9,882 nt of DNA, from positions 1 to 9,882 of the forward strand of contig CAYHOI010000073.1 of the NCBI GenBank assembly GCA_964358175.1. The letters are read 5' to 3'. Under the pieces are notes generated by a model. That model saw only the letters and a program-made list of their open reading frames with translations, was not told where the DNA came from and made no database searches. The translations under genes were made by a program, and so were the position numbers. Positions 5,545 to 9,882 of this stretch are shown piece by piece. This stretch comes from CAYHOI01 sp964358175 (GTDB lineage: Bacteria > Margulisbacteria > Riflemargulisbacteria > GWF2-35-9). How positions within the stretch are numbered: the first letter of the stretch is position 1; every line of letters starts with the position of its first letter.

Positions 5545-6807
5545 ATGAATGTACTGGTGCTTGGTAGCGGGGGACGCGAACACGCGATCGTGTGGAGCTT
5601 GTATCGCAGTGAGCGTGTCACCAAAATCTTTGCTTTGCCTGGAAACGGTGGGATCGGCGAGCTGGCCGAAAACCTGTCGGGTAGCGAGCTAGATTTCAAA
5701 TACATAGAGAAAATTGTTGCTGAGAAGGCGATTGATCTGGTGGTTGTGGGACCAGAGACCCCGCTCGTCGCTGGGATTGTGGATTATTTTGAGGGGCATG
5801 AAGTCTTGGTTTTCGGTCCAAACCGTAAGGCTGCTCAGCTTGAAGGAAGCAAAGCTTTTTCCAAGCGGTTTATGGATACTCATGACATTCCCACTGCCAA
5901 ATATGCTGAGTTTAGCGATGAGAAAAGCGCAAAAGACTATCTTGTAGTCTCCACTTTTCCCGTGGTGATCAAAGCGGATGGTCTTGCTGCTGGCAAGGGT
6001 GTCGTGATCGCTCAGACGTTATCAGAGGCTTTGAGCGCAATAGATTCGATGATGACGGAAAAGGTGTTTGGTTCAGCGGGTGCCACCGTGGTTATTGAAG
6101 AATTTCTCCAGGGGGAAGAGGCTTCGCTTCTGGTGTTTGTGGATCGCGACACGATGGTGCCGATGGATTCTGCTCAAGATCATAAGGCTATTTTTGATGG
6201 TGATCAGGGGCCGAATACTGGAGGAATGGGCGCGTATTCTCCAGCTCCGGTGGTGACTCCAGCCGTCATGGAGCTCATTCACGAGCGGGTGCTGGACAGA
6301 ATCTTGAAGGGGTTCGCGAAGGAAGGGATTGTCTTTCGCGGTGTTCTTTTTGTTGGACTCATGATTGACAAGGGAGAACCTTTTGTATTGGAGTTTAATG
6401 TTCGGTTTGGCGATCCTGAGACCCAGGTGGTTTTACCTCGGCTGAAAACAGATCTCTTTTCGATCATGGAAGCTGTCTGCCTTGACCGCTTGAATCAACT
6501 AACCCTGGAGTGGGTGTCTGACCCTGCTGTGTGTGTTGTGATGGCAAGTAAGGGATATCCCGGAGCCTACGAGACCGGCAAGGAAATCAGTGGGCTGGAT
6601 CGGGTTCAGGAGCTTGTGTTTCATGCCGGGACAAAGCGACTAGGGGGTAGACTTGTTTCCAGTGGCGGACGCGTTCTCGCAGTGACCGCGCTTGCACCGA
6701 CTTTGCCAATGGCCATTCATCGGGCTTATGCTGGGGTGGATCAGATTTCTTTCTCGAATCAATATTGTCGAACAGATATCGGTCAAAAGGCACTTAGAAC
6801 CTTATAA
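5545..6807 (+). CDS. purD: Phosphoribosylamine--glycine ligase (GAR synthetase)
   Basis: Catalyses the ATP-dependent joining of 5-phosphoribosylamine and glycine, the second step of de novo purine synthesis, in the cytoplasm. It has 420 residues, the standard single-domain bacterial PurD length. The N-terminal domain begins MNVLVLGSGGREHA. The ATP-grasp fold shows KADGLAAGKGV (143-153), EEFLQGEEAS (185-194), DHKAIFDGDQGPNTGGMGAY (212-231) and the metal-binding EFNVRFGDPETQ (283-294). The C-terminal domain ends QYCRTDIGQKAL (406-417), a form of the usual FRxDIGxRAL. ATG 5545 is supported by a good ribosome site. No other pur gene is adjacent. The stop TAA abuts the ATG of rdgB with no gap, so the two are probably coupled. 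Confidence 0.97.
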   Translation: MNVLVLGSGGREHAIVWSLYRSERVTKIFALPGNGGIGELAENLSGSELDFKYIEKIVAEKAIDLVVVGPETPLVAGIVDYFEGHEVLVFGPNRKAAQLEGSKAFSKRFMDTHDIPTAKYAEFSDEKSAKDYLVVSTFPVVIKADGLAAGKGVVIAQTLSEALSAIDSMMTEKVFGSAGATVVIEEFLQGEEASLLVFVDRDTMVPMDSAQDHKAIFDGDQGPNTGGMGAYSPAPVVTPAVMELIHERVLDRILKGFAKEGIVFRGVLFVGLMIDKGEPFVLEFNVRFGDPETQVVLPRLKTDLFSIMEAVCLDRLNQLTLEWVSDPAVCVVMASKGYPGAYETGKEISGLDRVQELVFHAGTKRLGGRLVSSGGRVLAVTALAPTLPMAIHRAYAGVDQISFSNQYCRTDIGQKALRTL

Positions 6808-7407
6808 ATGGAATTACTTCTTGCCACACACAATGTTCACAAAGTCACAGAGATTAGTGCAATGTTGGCCAAGATTTCGGTAAGGGTAAAATCGCTTCAA
6901 GAGATCGGTTACTTTGAGGAGATTCCAGAAACGGGCGAAACTTTTAGAGAGAATGCAATCGTAAAAGCTCGAACGGTTGCAATGGAGTTGGGGTGCATGA
7001 CGTTGGCGGATGATTCGGGTTTAGAGGTAGATTTCTTGCAGGGAAGACCTGGGGTGTATTCCGCAAGATATGCTGGGGGGGATACAAGCTCGGTTGCCTT
7101 GTGTTCCAAGTTGCTTGAGGAGATGTCTGCTACTTTAGACTCTCGAACTGCACACTTTGTCACGGTCATGGCATTGGCAGACTCTCAGGGAAATATAGCT
7201 GGCGTATTTGAGGGGAGGGTGTCTGGCGAGATTGCCCATCAGATGATAGGAACAGAGGGGTTTGGGTATGATTCTGTTTTCTATTATCCGCCTCTTCTGA
7301 AAACAATGGCGCAGATGACTCCGAATGAGAAAAACAGTTGCAGTCATCGATTTCGCGCATTAGAACAAGTTATTGCCTACTTGAGAGAGTACGATGACCG
7401 CCCGTAA
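6808..7407 (+). CDS. rdgB: RdgB/HAM1 family XTP/dITP pyrophosphatase
   Basis: Hydrolyses non-canonical purine nucleoside triphosphates (dITP, XTP, ITP) to the monophosphate plus pyrophosphate, keeping deaminated purines out of DNA and RNA. It has 199 residues, the normal family length. Motifs: the nucleotide-binding start ATHNVHK (6-12), ETGETFRENA (41-50), ADDSG (67-71) with D69 as the probable general base (same number as in E. coli RdgB), PGVYSARYAGG (81-91), GFGYD (151-155), EKN (174-176) and SHR (179-181). FGYDS replaces the more common FGYDP. The ATG follows the purD stop directly without a ribosome site, so translation probably depends on purD. It overlaps the next gene by 14 nt. A run of seven G (7075-7081) lies inside the gene with the frame intact. 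Confidence 0.96.
   Translation: MELLLATHNVHKVTEISAMLAKISVRVKSLQEIGYFEEIPETGETFRENAIVKARTVAMELGCMTLADDSGLEVDFLQGRPGVYSARYAGGDTSSVALCSKLLEEMSATLDSRTAHFVTVMALADSQGNIAGVFEGRVSGEIAHQMIGTEGFGYDSVFYYPPLLKTMAQMTPNEKNSCSHRFRALEQVIAYLREYDDRP
7383..7389 (+). promoter_or_regulatory. Purine-rich ribosome site for lpxB-like gene
   Basis: GAGAGAG lies 4 nt before ATG 7394, within the end of rdgB. It supports choosing that ATG and the 14-nt overlap. Confidence 0.5.
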
Positions 7408-8476
7408 GCGGGTTCTTTTTTTATCCAATGGCCATGGTGAAGATCGAATAGCTCTGGCCATTATTCATGAGTTATTGTTGCTGAATCAGAGCTTTGATAT
7501 TTATGGGCTGCCATTGGTTGGCAATGGATACGATTACCTAAAAAACGAGAGACTTCAAGTCATTGGTCCACAAATGGAAACAAAATCAGGTGGATTTCTG
7601 AAAGGATATCGTGCGATAGTGGGTGATTTGAGAGCGGGTATTCTTTCGCTTCATTTTAAACAAATTAGAAATGCCAGGAAGCAGTCTTATGATCTCATCG
7701 TAAGTGTGGGAGATTTTCTCCCCTTTATGGTTTCAGCTTTTTTTCTCAGACCCCATAAACAGATACTTATATCAACTGCAAAATCAGATTTGTTTGAACC
7801 ACATTTTGGTATAGAAACTTTCGGCTTTAAGATGACCAATACCAGGGTCTTTGCTCGTGATGAAGTCACCGCTTTGTCGCTTCAGGCAGAAGGCGTAGAT
7901 GCCGAGTATGTCGGAAATGTAATGATGGATCTTGTGAACGTTAATAGATCGAAATCTAACAGAGTGACGACCCTTGGGGTGCTTCCAGGAAGCAGACAGG
8001 AAGCTTATGTAAACTTTCTACGAATTAAAGAAGTGCTTTTGACTCTTCCCTCAGATTGGAAAATCCTTTTGGCACCTCCGTCAAGCCTGGATAGTCATTT
8101 GTTTGATTTGTCAGGCTTTCGGCAAGGAGTGACGCAGGTGTCCTTTGAGGAGATGCTGAGTGTTGTGGATGGTGTTATTGGGCTAGCCGGCACAGCCAAT
8201 GAGCAATGTATAGGGCATGGGATTCCTGTGTTTTGCTTTGAGGGTACCGGTCCTCAGACGACTCAAAAGCGTTTCTTGGATCAGAATAAGTTGTTAAAAG
8301 GACTTACTGAATATGTTCCATCCAAACAGTCTGATATAATAGCCAAACAGATTGAGAAAAGAATGAAGGATCCAGCTTTTCTTGAAAGAGTCAGAATTGA
8401 GGGGCCTCGGGTCATGGGGAAGCCTGGTGGCGCAAAGGCAATCGCAAGGGAGCTTGAATGTATTTTAGAGTCTTAA
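7394..8476 (+). CDS. Lipid-A-disaccharide synthase-related protein (TIGR03492-like)
   Basis: Predicted GT-B glycosyltransferase of 360 residues related to LpxB. Visible: an N-terminal RVLFLSNGHGED (6-17), typical of the TIGR03492 group rather than classical LpxB; an acceptor-half motif SVGDFLP (104-110); a hinge YVGNVMMD (172-179); the LpxB-like LPGSR (197-201); and a donor-site segment GLAGTANEQCIGHGIPV (263-279), analogous to the SGTATLEA region of LpxB. It ends with GGAKAIARELE (345-355). The reaction of this subgroup is not established to my knowledge; a UDP-sugar-dependent step in envelope glycolipid synthesis is inferred. Genuine LpxB activity is possible but cannot be claimed, since no lpxA, lpxC, lpxD or lpxK is in view. 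The next gene, an MsbA-type exporter, overlaps by 19 nt, which fits a shared envelope role. Confidence 0.85.
   Translation: MTARKRVLFLSNGHGEDRIALAIIHELLLLNQSFDIYGLPLVGNGYDYLKNERLQVIGPQMETKSGGFLKGYRAIVGDLRAGILSLHFKQIRNARKQSYDLIVSVGDFLPFMVSAFFLRPHKQILISTAKSDLFEPHFGIETFGFKMTNTRVFARDEVTALSLQAEGVDAEYVGNVMMDLVNVNRSKSNRVTTLGVLPGSRQEAYVNFLRIKEVLLTLPSDWKILLAPPSSLDSHLFDLSGFRQGVTQVSFEEMLSVVDGVIGLAGTANEQCIGHGIPVFCFEGTGPQTTQKRFLDQNKLLKGLTEYVPSKQSDIIAKQIEKRMKDPAFLERVRIEGPRVMGKPGGAKAIARELECILES
8446..8452 (+). promoter_or_regulatory. Shine-Dalgarno sequence of ABC exporter gene
   Basis: AAGGGAG sits 5 nt upstream of ATG 8458 and inside the end of the preceding gene. It decides the start and shows that the 19-nt overlap is real rather than a late internal ATG (for example 8506). 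Confidence 0.7.
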
Positions 8477-9882
8477 GCTATATTCGACCTTATCGTGGCA
8501 AACTGATGATTGCCATTTTTTTTGCTTTCCTTTTTTCGATTTCCAATATTTATTTCATTGCGCTTGTGCGTGATATTTCCTCGGCTGTTGGGCAAAAAAA
8601 TATGTGGCTGTTTAATATCTTTATTTTTGATACCATCTGCTTGTATTTGGTTCGATTGGTGTCTACGTACTTTCAAAGTTATTGGATGTCTTTTATTTCT
8701 AATCGTCTGACGATCGATATGCGAGTGGAGTTGTATGCACATATTCAAACCCTATCCATGGATTTCTTCGAAAGATATCGATTGGGGGACATCATGAGTA
8801 GAGTTTTGGGGGATATCAGCGTCATTGAAAATGTGATTCGGCAAAGTTTTTCGCAAGTGCTTCCACAGACGATGACTTTAATCGGGGTGCTGATCTATTT
8901 GACGGTTCTAAATTGGCGATTGACGCTTATTACTTTTGTGATTCTTCCTTTTTTCATATATTTGATTCAGATATTTGGAGATCGAATTCGTCGTATTAGC
9001 AGTAAAATTCAGCGAAAAAATGCTGATGTAATGTCCGTTTTGCAAGAATCTATAGCTGCTATTCGTATTGTGAAGGCCTTCTCTACGGAAAACCATGAGC
9101 TTAGACGGTTTGTCAGGGAGAATGAACGGAATTTTAAGTTTGCGATGAAGAATGTAAGCATTACGGCTCTTCAAGAACCCGTAATTGGTTTTTTGCAATT
9201 TTTAGCAATTGTGTTAGTTCTATGGTACGGCGGTGTTCAGGTCGTGTCAGGCAACATGACGGTGGCGAATCTGATAGGTTATTTTACGGGGATATTGCTA
9301 CTCATTGATCCCATATTGGCTTTGAGTAAGGTGTACACAATGGTGAGTGGTGCTTTGGCTTCAGCAGCGCGAGTATTCACGATATTGGATATGGTGCCCA
9401 CGGTTAGAGAAAAGAAAAATGCCAAGGTGTTAGATCGTGTCGAAGGCAGGATTGAATTTCAAAATGTCAGCTTTGCTTATAATGAGAGCGATGGTAAGGT
9501 TTTGAGTCATATTAATGTGTTGATTAAACCAGGAGAGACGATAGCACTCGTTGGCCCAAGTGGTTCAGGGAAAACTACTTTTGTAAATTTGATTCCCCGA
9601 TTTTACGACGTAACCGAGGGTGAGGTTGTTTTGGATGGAAATAACGTCAGAGATTTGAATACCTTCTCCTATCGAAGCGAGATTGGGATTGTTCCTCAGG
9701 AAACGATTTTGTTTAGTGGCTCCATTGAAAGCAATATCGCTTATGGGAAGCCAGGCGCGACTCGACAAGAGATCGTAGCTGCGGCTCAATTCGCCAATGC
9801 GGAAGAGTTTATCACCCGGATGAAAAATGGATATGTGACGCGGGTAGGAGAACGTGGGCAACGGCTCTCAGGGGGGCAGAAA
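8458..9882 (+). CDS. MsbA-type ABC exporter (half-transporter), 3' end cut by window
   Basis: Fused permease-ATPase of the ABCB/MsbA type, 475 codons visible and still open at the window end; relatives have about 570-600. The start MYFRVLSYIRPYRGKL matches the family N terminus. The membrane domain (about 15-310) has about six hydrophobic segments; DFFERYRLGDIMSRVLGD (102-119) and ESIAAIRIVKAFS (199-211) are hallmark cytoplasmic-loop motifs. The ATPase domain shows the A-loop region SFAY, Walker A GPSGSGKT (366-373), Q-loop glutamine Q414 in VPQETILFSG, and VGERGQRLSGGQ, with LSGGQ at 470-474 two codons from the edge. Walker B, D-loop and H-loop lie outside, so activity cannot be judged. It would act as a dimer in the inner membrane. 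Its coupling to an lpxB relative favours glycolipid flipping, but peptide or drug export cannot be excluded. Confidence 0.95.
   Translation, partial: MYFRVLSYIRPYRGKLMIAIFFAFLFSISNIYFIALVRDISSAVGQKNMWLFNIFIFDTICLYLVRLVSTYFQSYWMSFISNRLTIDMRVELYAHIQTLSMDFFERYRLGDIMSRVLGDISVIENVIRQSFSQVLPQTMTLIGVLIYLTVLNWRLTLITFVILPFFIYLIQIFGDRIRRISSKIQRKNADVMSVLQESIAAIRIVKAFSTENHELRRFVRENERNFKFAMKNVSITALQEPVIGFLQFLAIVLVLWYGGVQVVSGNMTVANLIGYFTGILLLIDPILALSKVYTMVSGALASAARVFTILDMVPTVREKKNAKVLDRVEGRIEFQNVSFAYNESDGKVLSHINVLIKPGETIALVGPSGSGKTTFVNLIPRFYDVTEGEVVLDGNNVRDLNTFSYRSEIGIVPQETILFSGSIESNIAYGKPGATRQEIVAAAQFANAEEFITRMKNGYVTRVGERGQRLSGGQK

Noticed and set aside
7075..7081. Seven-G run in rdgB as a phase-variation tract
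   Set aside because: The frame is intact, the run encodes the conserved AGGD region, and a housekeeping enzyme is an unlikely contingency gene.
8473..9198. Minus-strand ORFs of about 90 codons at 8473-8748 and 8908-9198
   Set aside because: They lie opposite the ABC exporter, have no recognisable motif, and are explained by the strong coding constraint of the plus strand.

Overview
The window reads as a compact, plus-strand chromosomal segment of a bacterium with about mid-40s percent GC (estimated by eye). A ClpC-type ATPase with a UVR motif occurs together with a lipid-A-disaccharide-synthase-related protein of the kind known mainly from cyanobacteria and relatives, and with an MsbA-type exporter. 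This suggests a diderm outside the Proteobacteria, perhaps of the Cyanobacteria/Margulisbacteria neighbourhood. That placement is an inference and is weak.

Layout. Positions 66-4131 hold three tightly joined genes: clpC (4-nt overlap with the next gene), a Xer-type tyrosine recombinase (1-nt overlap with the next), and a small PDZ-less M50 site-2 protease. Positions 4132-5495 hold the only unfamiliar part: an acidic low-complexity ORF followed by an ORF of about 64-residue helical-looking repeats. These two ORFs are probably one gene read in two frames, joined at a run of six C. A possible extended -10 promoter and a good Shine-Dalgarno sequence precede the second conserved block, 5545-9882. 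That block holds purD, rdgB, a TIGR03492-like lpxB relative and an ABC exporter cut by the window edge just after its LSGGQ motif. Its genes are head-to-tail or overlap by 14 and 19 nt, so they look like one translationally coupled operon.

How the genes fit. The first block mixes protein quality control (ClpC, probably with ClpP elsewhere), chromosome-dimer-type recombination and intramembrane proteolysis. The second combines purine synthesis (PurD) and nucleotide-pool cleaning (RdgB) with envelope glycolipid assembly and export (LpxB-like plus ABC exporter). No RNA genes, CRISPR arrays, insertion sequences or convincing Rho-independent terminators were seen. Most of the window is ordinary housekeeping DNA. 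The split repeat protein at 4246-5495 is the main candidate for something undescribed, followed by the asymmetric loss of a phosphoarginine-site glutamate in ClpC.
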